Part shown: one piece after another, positions 26,089 to 34,352 of the stretch | Layout: the number at the start of each line of letters is the position of its first letter | Numbering within the stretch: position 1 is the stretch's first letter | Source: Rhodoblastus sp052145335 | Lineage (GTDB): Bacteria; Pseudomonadota; Alphaproteobacteria; Rhizobiales; Beijerinckiaceae | Direction of reading: 5' to 3' | Assembly (NCBI RefSeq): GCF_052145335.1 | Contig: NZ_JBKQOU010000202.1 | Location: 1 to 59,333, forward strand | Length of the DNA stretch: 59,333 bases | Notes under the pieces: model-generated | Databases searched by the model: none | What the model was told of the DNA's origin: nothing | Seen by the model: only the letters and a program-made list of their open reading frames with translations | Translations under genes and position numbers: made by a program

Positions 26089-27522
26089 ATGGTCGGAATG
26101 ATTGATCTCACCAAAGCTGTCCTTGCCGGCGTCCGCCGGGCCACGGCTTTTTGGGGCGCGGCGCCGTCCGCCTTGCTTCTCGCTCTGGTCGTCAATTGCG
26201 GCGTAGCCGACAAGGCCGCCGCCATTCCCGCCTTCGCCCGCCAGACCGGCCAGACCTGTTCGACCTGTCACACGGCCTTTCCGCAGCTGACGCCTTTCGG
26301 CCGCCGTTTCAAACTGGGCGGCTACACGGCCGGAGGCGGCGACACCAGGGATCTCCCGCAGCTCTCCTTCATGCTGCAATCGGGATATACTCATTATAAT
26401 GTTGGTCTCACCGCGCCGACGGGAAATTACTCCTCCCCGCCCGGCGGCGGCTTCAACGGCGTGAATAACTACGTCGATCTCGCCCAGCAGATTGCCATTT
26501 TCTACGGCGGCAGAATCTACGGCAATCTCGGCGGCATGGTTCAAGCGACCTTCAGCAACAGCTCCAGCCGTGATTTCGCAATCGACAATTCCGACATCCG
26601 CTATGCCGACAGCTTCAAATTCTACAATCACGACGTGCTCTGGGGCCTGACCGCCAACGACGTCCCCACGATGCAGGATGTGTGGAACACCACGCCGGTC
26701 TGGAGTTCGCCCTTCATCACATCGGCCTTCTCGCTTTCGCCGGTCGCCAACACGATGATCCAGTCGTTCGGCCCCGGCCAGACGCTGGGCGGCGGCGGCT
26801 ATCTTTTCGTCAATGACACCTGGTATGCGGAACTGAGCGCCTATGGCTCTTTGACGCCGAAAGCACAGTTGACTCTCGGCATTCCGGGTTCGTCGGTCGG
26901 TCCGGCGATCAGCGGCCTGGCGCCCTATTACCGGGTCGCCATGGAACAGAACTGGGGCGACCATTCGTTCATGATCGGCGCCTATGGCATGAACGCCAAT
27001 GTCACTCCCGCCTATTCATACGGCTTCGGCACCGACAACATGTACGACGCCGGCTTCGATTCGCAATATCAATGGATCACCGATGTCCACGCCGTCACCA
27101 TTCGCGCCAATTATATCTGGGAGCGCCAGCTTCTCAATTCGAGTTTTGCACAAGGCTTTAGCGCCAACCCGACGGACTATCTGCGAAGCCTGAAGATCGG
27201 GGCTGAATACGTCTACAACAACACCTACGCGTTCACGGCGACCTATTTCCAAATCACCGGCAGCCCGGATGCGGTCATCTTCAGTCAAAATGCGTTCATG
27301 TCGCCCAATTCGTCCGGCTGGATCTTCGATCTCGCCTATCTGCCCTTCTCGCATGGCGGCCCCGACCTCTGGCCGTGGTTCAATACTCGGCTCGGCGTAT
27401 CCTATACCTTGTTCACCAAGTTCGATGGCAGCGCGACGAATATCGATCCGACCAATTGCCCCTACTGCCGCAACGCCAACAACAACAACACCCTTTTTGT
27501 TTATGCCCTCTCCATGTTCTGA
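26089..27522 (+). CDS. Cyc2-like fused outer-membrane monoheme cytochrome-porin
   Basis: The 477-residue protein has an N-terminal signal, then IPAFARQTGQTCSTCHTAFP and QLTPFGRRFKLGGY, with one heme site CSTCH at 57-61. This is the hallmark of the Cyc2 family, in which a single c-type heme domain is fused to a beta-barrel of about 16 strands. The rest is rich in alternating aromatic/polar strands and ends LFVYALSMF, a barrel-type C-terminal Phe. Cyc2 of Acidithiobacillus and of neutrophilic iron oxidisers takes electrons from Fe(II) across the outer membrane; other homologues have no proven function. AGGAGG lies 9 bases before the ATG at 26089. An extra C-P-Y-C pair sits near the C-terminus. 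Iron oxidation itself is inference. Confidence 0.82.
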   Translation: MVGMIDLTKAVLAGVRRATAFWGAAPSALLLALVVNCGVADKAAAIPAFARQTGQTCSTCHTAFPQLTPFGRRFKLGGYTAGGGDTRDLPQLSFMLQSGYTHYNVGLTAPTGNYSSPPGGGFNGVNNYVDLAQQIAIFYGGRIYGNLGGMVQATFSNSSSRDFAIDNSDIRYADSFKFYNHDVLWGLTANDVPTMQDVWNTTPVWSSPFITSAFSLSPVANTMIQSFGPGQTLGGGGYLFVNDTWYAELSAYGSLTPKAQLTLGIPGSSVGPAISGLAPYYRVAMEQNWGDHSFMIGAYGMNANVTPAYSYGFGTDNMYDAGFDSQYQWITDVHAVTIRANYIWERQLLNSSFAQGFSANPTDYLRSLKIGAEYVYNNTYAFTATYFQITGSPDAVIFSQNAFMSPNSSGWIFDLAYLPFSHGGPDLWPWFNTRLGVSYTLFTKFDGSATNIDPTNCPYCRNANNNNTLFVYALSMF

Positions 27523-27551
27523 GAGCGTGCGCACATAGGGCAAAATATTTT

Positions 27552-27580
27552 AAACGACCGCCTTCGAGCGGTCGTTTTGC
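27552..27580. terminator. Bidirectional rho-independent terminator
   Basis: AAACGACCGC (27552-27561) pairs exactly with GCGGTCGTTT (27568-27577) around a 6-base loop, with a T-run on the plus side and A-run on the other. It ends the rightward Cyc2-like transcript and probably the leftward PuuD-like transcript. Confidence 0.88.
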
Positions 27581-27583
27581 TTT

Positions 27584-28783
27584 TCAGGGCGCCGCCTGCG
27601 CCCAGCGAAGAAGGGTGAGGCGCTCGTCCTCGTCGAGAGGAGGCGCTACGCCCGGCGGCGGCATGGCGCGGGAATAAACGGCGGCGCGCAGGATTTCCGC
27701 GCGGTGTTTCGTCACCTGGGCGCCGGTCGAGAAATCCAGCCCCGCCGCCGCGCGGAAAAGGCCGGAATGCGCCGGCGCGTGACAGGCGACGCAATGCTGT
27801 TCGACGATGGCTCGCGCCGCCCGATCGCCGGGATGCAGCACGAGGGCGATGGCCTCGCCGGCGGAATGCGCCGCCGCCTTTTCGCGCTGCTGCTCGAAGG
27901 GCGCGGAAAGCAGCAGGCCTAGAACGAGACAGACCGCAGCCGCGCGAAAAATTCTCCAGTCGGAGCCCAGCCCGCGCGCCCGCTTGAGAAAGGAACGCCG
28001 GATCAGAAAGCCCGCCGCCAGAAACAGCGCGGCGGCGGCGCCATTGTGCGGACCGGCGAAAACCAGCGGCGCGTGACTCGACAGCATGAAGAACACCACC
28101 GGCAAGGCCAGATATTGATTATGCAGCGCTCGCGTCGCGGCGACTCCCACGTCGTCCGCGTCGCACTTCTGGCCGGCGCGCAACGCGGCGAACCGTCGCT
28201 TCTGCGCCGGAACGATGACATGGGCGATATTGGCGGTCATGATCGTCGCGAGCAGCGCGCCGAGCAGGGGATAGGCGGCCCGCCCGGCAAAAAGATGGGT
28301 CAGCAGAAAGCCCAAAGCGGCAGCGAAGACGAAGAGCGCGCCGAGCAGGGCGTCGCCGCTCAACCCGCTTTTCTTGCATAAAAGATCATAGGCCAGCCAG
28401 GCGGCAGGCAGCAGGCCGAGCGCGACGGCGATCGCCGCCCAGGACGGCGCGTCCCAAAGCGCTGGATCGATTAGATAAAGTTCCGGCGCCGCGCAGAAAA
28501 TCAGGCACAGCAGAGCGAAGCCGCTGGCCCAGGTCGCATAGGCCTCCCACTTGAAATGAACCGCCCGCTCGAAATCGTCGACATTTTCGGCGCGGCAGAA
28601 TCGAAAGATTCCGCCGGCGTGAAGCAGCAGGATCTGTGGCCTCGGGTCTTTGCCTCGAGGGCGCATGGCCAGATCGAGACGCGCCAGAGCGAAGGCCGAG
28701 CCGACCCAGACCATGGCGGCGACCACATGCAACCAGCGCAACAGGATCGTGGCGTCGTCCGTCAGCAGGGAAATCAGCGCCAT
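27584..28783 (-). CDS. PuuD-like (urate hydroxylase family) membrane protein with C-terminal cytochrome c domain
   Basis: The 399-residue protein has about eight hydrophobic helices, beginning LLRWLHVVAAMVWVGSAFAL and including ATWASGFALLCLIF and TMTANIAHVIVPAQKR-type segments. A soluble cytochrome c domain follows, with heme site CVACH (331-335) and a Met ligand in SRAMPP (about 374). This is the architecture of bacterial PuuD, a membrane-bound urate hydroxylase that passes electrons to cytochrome c. No other purine-degradation gene is nearby; instead it faces the Cyc2-like cluster across a terminator. A quinone- or cytochrome-linked role in that cluster is therefore an alternative. PAP2 lies 12 bases upstream in the same transcript. 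Confidence 0.8.
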   Translation of the reverse strand: MALISLLTDDATILLRWLHVVAAMVWVGSAFALARLDLAMRPRGKDPRPQILLLHAGGIFRFCRAENVDDFERAVHFKWEAYATWASGFALLCLIFCAAPELYLIDPALWDAPSWAAIAVALGLLPAAWLAYDLLCKKSGLSGDALLGALFVFAAALGFLLTHLFAGRAAYPLLGALLATIMTANIAHVIVPAQKRRFAALRAGQKCDADDVGVAATRALHNQYLALPVVFFMLSSHAPLVFAGPHNGAAAALFLAAGFLIRRSFLKRARGLGSDWRIFRAAAVCLVLGLLLSAPFEQQREKAAAHSAGEAIALVLHPGDRAARAIVEQHCVACHAPAHSGLFRAAAGLDFSTGAQVTKHRAEILRAAVYSRAMPPPGVAPPLDEDERLTLLRWAQAAP

Positions 28784-28795
28784 GGCTTCGTCTCT

Positions 28796-29458
28796 CTATG
28801 GCTCGCTCAGTCCGCGAAGATACCAGCGATGGAGTATCAGGATGATAAGAAAGGTGAACAGCGCGGCAAAGACCGTGTCGGACAGGTAATGCCCACCGAA
28901 GGCCATGCGCAGGGCGGCGGTGGTCGCCGTGAAGACCAGCGCCGCGCCGACCGCAAGGGCGCGCAAGGGCGGCGGCGCCAGCAGCGCCGGCGCCAGAGTC
29001 CAGGCGGAAGTCGCGACTTCGCCGGAGACGAAGGAGCAGTTTCTCCGGCATTCGCCGTCGAAGGTCTCGTAAGGGCGAAAGCGCCAGGAGCCGCCGAATT
29101 CAAGAGTCTGTTCCGGGCGGGGGCGGTGGGAGACTTCCTTCAGCAGGCCATTGACCAGCAGGCCCGGCCCCAGCGCGAGGGAAGCGAGCAGGAAGATTAC
29201 CGCGCGACCGTCCGGGCCGCGCCGCGAACAACCGAAACGGTGGGCTACATAGGCGACGAGCAGCAGGGCCAGCAGCACATAGGGGGCGTCGTAGAAGAAA
29301 CGTCGCCCGATTTCGCCGGCCGGACCGCGGCCGACGAAATGGCCGGCGTCGTAGAAGAAACGCGCCGCCAGGAGATCGAGATCGGGCCAGAGCGCAAACA
29401 AGGCCAGGCAGGCCAGGGTGGCGACAAGGGTCACGATCAGCATTTTTGACGTTGGCAC
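28796..29458 (-). CDS. PAP2-family phosphatase, lipid-phosphatase-like
   Basis: The 220-residue protein has about six membrane helices and the three PAP2 motifs in order: KEVSHRPRP (K-x6-RP), NCSFVSGE (PSGH-like), and RMAFGGHYLSD (SR-x5-H-x3-D-like). The paired cysteines in the GECRRNCSF segment are common in the LpxE/LpxF-like group that dephosphorylates lipid A or isoprenyl lipids on the periplasmic face. Substrate is uncertain. It is the first gene of a two-gene leftward unit with the PuuD-like gene. Confidence 0.85.
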   Translation of the reverse strand: MPTSKMLIVTLVATLACLALFALWPDLDLLAARFFYDAGHFVGRGPAGEIGRRFFYDAPYVLLALLLVAYVAHRFGCSRRGPDGRAVIFLLASLALGPGLLVNGLLKEVSHRPRPEQTLEFGGSWRFRPYETFDGECRRNCSFVSGEVATSAWTLAPALLAPPPLRALAVGAALVFTATTAALRMAFGGHYLSDTVFAALFTFLIILILHRWYLRGLSEP

Positions 29459-29648
29459 GGCGGGCGCTTCCTGTGGCGTAATTGGGATGCTCTAGACAAG
29501 TTTTGGCCCCCGGTCGAGCTTGCCTCCCGCGGAAGCGCTGACGCGAAAAGATTTGCGCAGGCGCTGCGCCGGTTTTCGCGGTAGAACTCGGTTGCTTTCG
29601 AGGATTCGCCGCAGGAAAATGGCTGACCGTGCGGCAGCAGGAGCGAGA

Positions 29649-30245
29649 ATGGCCCAGCTCGATTTCTGGTATGAGTTCGCCAGCACCTATTCCTATCTCG
29701 CGGCGATGCGCTGCCAATCCGTCGCCGAGGCTTCGGGCGTGCGCCTGCGCTGGCGGCCTTTCCTGCTGGGCCCGATCTTCGTGGCGCAGGGATGGAACAC
29801 CTCGCCGTTCAATCTCTATCCGGCCAAGGGGCGATACATGTTGCGCGACCTGGAGCGCATCTGCGGCCAACGCGGGCTGACGTTCCGCCCGCCTGAGCCG
29901 TTTCCGCAAAATTCTTTGCTCGCGGCGAGAGTGGCTCTGGCGGTTCCGGAGGACCGGAGACCGGAATTCAGCCGCGCCGTCTATCTGGCGGAGTTCGGTG
30001 AGGGCCGGAACATCGCCGACGAATCCCTGCTCGGCGAGTTGCTTTTGCGCCTCGGCCTGCCGGCGGCGGAAATTTTCGAAAAGGCGAAATCCGACGCCGT
30101 TCGCGCGATGTTGCGCGAGGAGACGGCGACGGCGCAAAGGCTCGGCCTGTTCGGCGCCCCGAGCTTCGTCGCCGGGGACGGCGAAATATTCTGGGGCGAC
30201 GACCGGCTGGAACAGGCCGTCGCCTGGGCGAAAGGCGAGCGATGA
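29649..30245 (+). CDS. 2-hydroxychromene-2-carboxylate isomerase family protein (DsbA-like fold)
   Basis: The 198-residue protein begins MAQLDFWYEFASTYSYLA, the start of the HCCA isomerase/kappa-GST group, in which the thioredoxin fold lacks the CxxC and a Ser binds glutathione. The remainder (GPIFVAQGWNTSPFN, FPQNSLLAARVAL, GLFGAPSFVAGDGEIFWG) fits the family. Known members isomerise a naphthalene-degradation intermediate, but many are of unknown substrate. AGGAG lies about 5 bases before the ATG at 29649. Its stop overlaps the MoeB/ThiF start by ATGA, so the two are coupled although no functional link is obvious. Confidence 0.87.
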   Translation: MAQLDFWYEFASTYSYLAAMRCQSVAEASGVRLRWRPFLLGPIFVAQGWNTSPFNLYPAKGRYMLRDLERICGQRGLTFRPPEPFPQNSLLAARVALAVPEDRRPEFSRAVYLAEFGEGRNIADESLLGELLLRLGLPAAEIFEKAKSDAVRAMLREETATAQRLGLFGAPSFVAGDGEIFWGDDRLEQAVAWAKGER

Positions 30246-31048
30246 CCGGCGTGGTTCTGCCCGAATTATCGGCCGAGGAGGTCGAACGCTACGCCCGTCA
30301 TATCGTGCTGCGCGACATTGGCGGACCGGGCCAGCGCAAGCTGAAAGCGGCGCGGGTCGGCGTCATCGGCGCCGGCGGCCTTGGCGCGCCGCTGCTGCTT
30401 TATCTCGCGGCGGCGGGAATCGGGCGGGTGACGGTGATCGACGACGACGCCGTGTCGCTGTCGAATCTGCAGCGCCAGGTCCTGTTCGGCGAGGCCGATC
30501 TCGGCAGACCCAAGGCGGAAGTCGCGGCGGAAGCCTTGGCCCGTCTCAATCCGCATGTCCGGGTGATCGCCCAGGCGGTGCGGCTGACGGCGGACAATGT
30601 TCGCGCCCTGATCGAGGACTGCGACGTCGTCGCCGACGGCTCGGACAATTTCGACACCCGCTATATCGTTTCCGACGCCTGTTTCCATGCAAAAAAGCCG
30701 CTGGTGACGGCGGCGGTCGGACAGTTCGACGGCTCGCTCACCACGTTGCGGCCTTTCGAGAAAGGGCCGGATGGCAGGCCCAATCCCACCTATCGCTGCC
30801 TGTTCCCGAAAAAGCCGCCGCCTGGCGCCCTGCCGACCTGCGCCGAGGCGGGCGTGCTGGGCGCCCTGACCGGGATGGTCGGCTCGCTGATGGCGCTGGA
30901 AGTAGTGCGGGAAATCGTCGGCTTCGGCCAGTCCATGGTGGGGCGGCTGGCCTTGTTCGACCTCGCCGCCATGCGTTTCGAAACGCTGACCTATGGTTGG
31001 GACGAGGACAATCCGCTGAACGGCCGGGGAGCGAAAAACGCCGAATGA
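30242..31048 (+). CDS. moeB: MoeB/ThiF/HesA-family adenylyltransferase
   Basis: The 268-residue protein shows the E1-like fold. It starts ERYARHIVLRDIGGPGQRKL, followed by the nucleotide loop GAGGLGAPLL, the VSLSNLQRQVLF segment with conserved Arg/Asn/Gln, DGSDNFDTRY and CAEAGVLGALTG. MoeB adenylates the C-terminal glycine of MoaD for molybdopterin; ThiF does the same for ThiS. The zinc-binding CxxC pairs of E. coli MoeB are absent: the first is reduced to TYRC, and nothing equivalent is seen at the C-terminus. It is therefore the zinc-free variant. No thiamin or molybdopterin genes are adjacent, so which carrier it serves is open. Confidence 0.85.
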   Translation: MTGVVLPELSAEEVERYARHIVLRDIGGPGQRKLKAARVGVIGAGGLGAPLLLYLAAAGIGRVTVIDDDAVSLSNLQRQVLFGEADLGRPKAEVAAEALARLNPHVRVIAQAVRLTADNVRALIEDCDVVADGSDNFDTRYIVSDACFHAKKPLVTAAVGQFDGSLTTLRPFEKGPDGRPNPTYRCLFPKKPPPGALPTCAEAGVLGALTGMVGSLMALEVVREIVGFGQSMVGRLALFDLAAMRFETLTYGWDEDNPLNGRGAKNAE

Positions 31049-31076
31049 GGGGAAGCGCGCCAATTCTTCCCCAAAA

Positions 31077-31427
31077 TCAACTCACCGCGACGATGACGAT
31101 CTCCACCTTGTATTCCGGCGCGACCAGTTTGGCCTCGACCGTGGCGCGGGCCGGAGTTTCGCCTTCGACGACCCATTTGTCCCATTCGGCGTTCATTTCG
31201 GAGAAGGTCGAAATATCGGCGAGATAAATCGTGGCCATCAGGATCTTGGTCTTGTCGCTGCCCGCTTCGGCGAGCAAAGCGTCGATCTGGCCGAGGATTT
31301 CCGCCGTCTGTTCGCCAACCGAACGGCCGGCTGTCTTGTCCGCGACCTGACCGGCGAGAAAAATCGAATTGCCGAGCAAGACGCCCTGGCTCATGCGCTT
31401 GCCGGGATGCAATCTTTTCAGAGACAT
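31077..31427 (-). CDS. RidA/YjgF/Rid family protein
   Basis: The 116-residue protein has the Rid layout: FLAGQVADKTAG, LGQIDALLAEAGSDKTKIL, and near the end PARATVEAKLV with the conserved Arg and Glu that position the imine/enamine substrate. Rid proteins deaminate reactive 2-aminoacrylate-type intermediates, protecting PLP enzymes. It is monocistronic, convergent with MoeB, and about 60 bases downstream of the YqhA-family gene on the same strand. The Arg in PARAT indicates an active deaminase type rather than a divergent Rid group. Confidence 0.9.
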   Translation of the reverse strand: MSLKRLHPGKRMSQGVLLGNSIFLAGQVADKTAGRSVGEQTAEILGQIDALLAEAGSDKTKILMATIYLADISTFSEMNAEWDKWVVEGETPARATVEAKLVAPEYKVEIVIVAVS

Positions 31428-31489
31428 TTTTTAGCCTTTCGCTGTTCCGCGCCGCGATAGACCATCGCTGCGCGCCGCGCAAGGCAGCG

Positions 31490-32023
31490 TTAATGCTCGG
31501 CCTCCCCCGCGGGGCTTGGGCTATGGCTGAGTCTCTCGCTCAGGGCCAGGAGCAAGGCCGAGAGGACGAAGGCGAGATGAATGCCGACGCTCCACATCAA
31601 TGAGCGGTCGCTCTCGTTCTGGATCTCCATGAAACTGCGGAGCGTCTGGATGCCGGAAATGGCGACGATGGAGGAGATGAGCTTCAGCTTCAGCCCGCCG
31701 AAATCGATGCTCGCCATCCATTCCGGCCAGGACTTGTTGCGCCCCGGGTCGGTGCGCGAAACGAAATTCTCATAGCCGGAGAAGATCACCAGCACCACCA
31801 GCGAGCCGGTCAGGCAGAGGTCGATCAGCCCTAATACTTCAAGCACGACATCCGATTCCGTCGAACCGAAGGCGGTTTCGACGAGATGAAAGACATGCTG
31901 GCCGGTCTTGAGCAGCAGGACCGTAAGGCTGAGCGCCAAGGCGAAGAAAAACGGCGCCAACAGCCAGCGGCTGGCGAAAAGCACATTTTCCATCGAGATG
32001 ACGAACTTGTTGCTGGAATTCAT
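31490..32023 (-). CDS. YqhA/UPF0114 (TIGR00645) family inner-membrane protein
   Basis: The 177-residue protein starts MNSSNKFVISMENVLFASRW and has about four hydrophobic helices (PFFFALALSLTVLLL; LIDLCLTGSLVVLVIFSGYE; LKLISSIVAISGIQTLR; WSVGIHLAFVLSALLLAL). SGYENFVSR and SWPEWMASIDFGGLKLKL are recognisable UPF0114 segments. Function is unknown. GAGG lies 7 bases before the ATG at 32023. The longer open frame reaching 32416 is an artefact reading antisense to msrA. Confidence 0.9.
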   Translation of the reverse strand: MNSSNKFVISMENVLFASRWLLAPFFFALALSLTVLLLKTGQHVFHLVETAFGSTESDVVLEVLGLIDLCLTGSLVVLVIFSGYENFVSRTDPGRNKSWPEWMASIDFGGLKLKLISSIVAISGIQTLRSFMEIQNESDRSLMWSVGIHLAFVLSALLLALSERLSHSPSPAGEAEH

Positions 32024-32051
32024 GCTCAACCTCGTATCCCGAAACAGGCCG

Positions 32052-32702
32052 TCACACGTCGAGACCGATGGGACAGGCGACGCCGCTGCCGCCGAGGCCG
32101 CAATAGCCCGCCGGATTCTTGGCAAGATATTGCTGGTGGTAGGATTCGGCAAAGTAAAATTCCGCCGCCGGCCGGATTTCCGTGGTGATCGGCCCATAGT
32201 GATGCTCGGCCAGCGCCGCCTGATAGGCCGCCTTCGACTGCTCCGCCGCCGCCAGTTGCGCCTCGGTCGTCGTATAAATGGCGGAGCGATATTGCGTGCC
32301 GACGTCATTGCCCTGGCGCATGCCCGCGGTCGGATCGTGCGATTCCCAGAACAGCGCCAGCAATCGGGCGAAAGAAATCTTCTTGGGGTCATAAACGACC
32401 TGCACGACCTCCGCATGGCCAGTCATGCCGGAGCAGACTTCCTCGTAGGTCGGATTGGGCGTGGCGCCCCCGGCATAGCCGACGGCCGTGACATGGACGC
32501 CTTCGCCGGCCTGCCAGAATTTGCGTTCGGCCCCCCAGAAACAGCCCATGCCGAACAGCACGCGCTCGAAACCTTCCGGATAGGGTGGCGCTAGCGGACG
32601 ACCGTTGACGAAATGGTTTTTCGCGGTGACGAGTCTTTCCGACCGGCCGGCCAGAGCTTCGGCGGCCGATGGGATTTGCAGCTTCTTGCGGATGGAAAAC
32701 AT
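32052..32702 (-). CDS. msrA: Peptide methionine sulfoxide reductase A
   Basis: The 216-residue protein contains the MsrA active site GCFWGAE with the catalytic Cys, the substrate region YAGGATPNPTYEEVCSG, GNDVGTQYRSAIY, and a C-terminal resolving-Cys segment GYCGLGGSGVACP. The enzyme reduces Met-S-sulfoxide in proteins using thioredoxin. It is followed closely by the YqhA-family gene on the same strand and is divergent from a LysR regulator about 110 bases away, which may control it. Confidence 0.95.
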   Translation of the reverse strand: MFSIRKKLQIPSAAEALAGRSERLVTAKNHFVNGRPLAPPYPEGFERVLFGMGCFWGAERKFWQAGEGVHVTAVGYAGGATPNPTYEEVCSGMTGHAEVVQVVYDPKKISFARLLALFWESHDPTAGMRQGNDVGTQYRSAIYTTTEAQLAAAEQSKAAYQAALAEHHYGPITTEIRPAAEFYFAESYHQQYLAKNPAGYCGLGGSGVACPIGLDV

Positions 32703-32809
32703 CGAAGCCTCCTGAGTTACCGCTCATTTGGGGACGAGCGGCGCGATAGGCGAGGTTTTTTTGATTTTTTCGCGGTATAAGAACGGTTCTAACGATCTTC
32801 GGGGGCCGG

Positions 32810-33700
32810 ATGGACTGGGACAAGCTGCGCATTTTTCACGCCGCCGCCGCCGCCGGCTCCTTCACCCATGCCGGCGCAACTTTGCATCTCAGCCAGTCGG
32901 CGGTCAGCCGGCAGGTCGCGGCGCTGGAATATGATCTCAAGACTTCGCTGTTCCATCGCCATGCACGGGGGCTTTTGCTGACCGAACAAGGTGAAATGCT
33001 GTTTCGCACCGTGCAGGAGGTCATGGGCAAGCTGGAAGGCGCCCGCCTGCGCCTGTCGGATTCGCGAGAGAAACCGCATGGCGAGTTGAAGGTCACCGCC
33101 AATACCGGCTTTGGCGCCGCCTGGCTGGCCCCGCGCCTCACCGAATTCCGCGAGCTTTATCCTGATGTCGACCTGACCGTCATCCTGACAGAGGACGAAT
33201 TGGACCTTTCGATGCGCGAGGCCGACATCGCGTTGCGCCTGCGTGAGCCGACACAGCCGGACCTCATCCGCCGAAAGCTGTTCTCGATCCATTATTCCCC
33301 CTATGCTTCGCGCGCCTATCTCCAGAATTACGGCCGTCCTAAATTGGCGGAGGATCTCGACGCGCATCGCATTGTCGCCTTCGGCGTCGCCGGCGCACCC
33401 TATCTGAAAAATCTCAATCTGCTTCTGACCCTTGGACGGGACGCGAAAAACCAGCGCGTCCCGTCGATCTCGATCAACAATATTTTCGCCATGCTGCAAG
33501 TGATCGAGAAAGGCGGCGGCGTCGGCATCCTGCCCGATTATATCGTCAACGAGAATTCCCCGCTGTCGCGGCTCGATCTGGGCGCGGAAATGCCGGTGCT
33601 CAATTGCTGGCTGGCCTATCCGGAAGAAATGAAGAATGTCGCGCGCCTGCAGGCGTTCCGCGATTTCCTCGTCGCCAACGTCCCGCTCTGGCGGTTTTGA
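32810..33700 (+). CDS. LysR-family transcriptional regulator
   Basis: The 296-residue protein starts MDWDKLRIFHAAAAAGSFTH and has the N-terminal winged helix-turn-helix (LHLSQSAVSRQVAALE). A LysR substrate-binding domain with two alpha/beta lobes follows from about residue 90 (GELKVTANTGFGAAWLAPRL ... GGGVGILPDYI). The coinducer is unknown. It is divergent from msrA with a short shared promoter region, the classical LysR layout, so autoregulation and control of msrA are plausible. Confidence 0.92.
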   Translation: MDWDKLRIFHAAAAAGSFTHAGATLHLSQSAVSRQVAALEYDLKTSLFHRHARGLLLTEQGEMLFRTVQEVMGKLEGARLRLSDSREKPHGELKVTANTGFGAAWLAPRLTEFRELYPDVDLTVILTEDELDLSMREADIALRLREPTQPDLIRRKLFSIHYSPYASRAYLQNYGRPKLAEDLDAHRIVAFGVAGAPYLKNLNLLLTLGRDAKNQRVPSISINNIFAMLQVIEKGGGVGILPDYIVNENSPLSRLDLGAEMPVLNCWLAYPEEMKNVARLQAFRDFLVANVPLWRF

Positions 33701-34290
33701 GCGATGAGGACAAAACCTCGACGTCCGCGTAAGCGACCGCAGGCCATCCAAAGACGCCACAGGCGTAGCTGAAAAAACCAGGGTGCGTCAGCTCACGACG
33801 GGCGGCGGCGTCTTGGTTTCTTGATCGCCGACCGCGGGTGGAACGGCAGGAAGCCTATCCGAACGACAGCCCGATCGAACTCTCCGGCTAAGCTCTACGT
33901 GTTTATACTCTCCTCCGATCTCTTGTAATCGGCCAAAAAGCTGACATTTTATCAAGGATGTACTTCTTTCGATCAAATGTTCTGCCTATTTGGCCAAAAG
34001 GGGAGCCAAAGAGGTACGGGTCGCCGATGGGGGGATTTGTCGCATGGAAATTTGAGCCGGCGTTGGCGGGGCAATATCAGCACGTGCGGCTGATGTTAGC
34101 ATTGCGTGATCGCACCTCGAACTATTGATGCGCCGTTGTTCAGTTCTTAAAATTGGCTCTTGAAGATCTGGGGGCGCCCTTGAACGATGCAACAGAGAAC
34201 TAGTCGCTTAAAGGCTTAAGTTTATCAATGACAACGCTGCGTTAACCTCTCCTGACAATTTGGTCGCCTGGCTGCCGCGTTTTGTGTTTT
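33701..34290. other. Long AT-richer interval without genes
   Basis: About 590 bases with no convincing reading frame. Base composition falls toward the right, unlike the surrounding GC-rich genes, and continues into the 5' part of the LuxR gene. This suggests horizontally acquired DNA or an unusually long regulatory region. Short stop-rich frames on both strands are all that is present. Confidence 0.5.
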
Positions 34291-34326
34291 GATAGGGTAT
34301 CGTTAGCTCCTGTAACGTACCCTATC
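34291..34326. promoter_or_regulatory. Interrupted inverted repeat upstream of the LuxR gene
   Basis: GATAGGGTA (34291-34299) pairs with TACCCTATC (34318-34326). After a one-base bulge CGTTA (34301-34305) pairs with TAACG (34313-34317), leaving loop GCTCCTG. The loop sequence and the AGGAGG ribosome-binding site at 34341-34346 are complementary in part (CTCCT against AGGAG). It could be an operator dyad or an mRNA hairpin controlling translation; both are inferred. Confidence 0.6.
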
Positions 34327-34352
34327 ATGTGTATATGATAAGGAGGAAGATG

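Noticed and set aside
25911..26225. Minus-strand frame between the third cytochrome and Cyc2-like gene
   Set aside because: Overlaps both real genes, has no ribosome-binding site and no family features.
31490..32416. 308-residue frame as one protein
   Set aside because: The upstream third is antisense to msrA; the YqhA-family protein begins at 32023.
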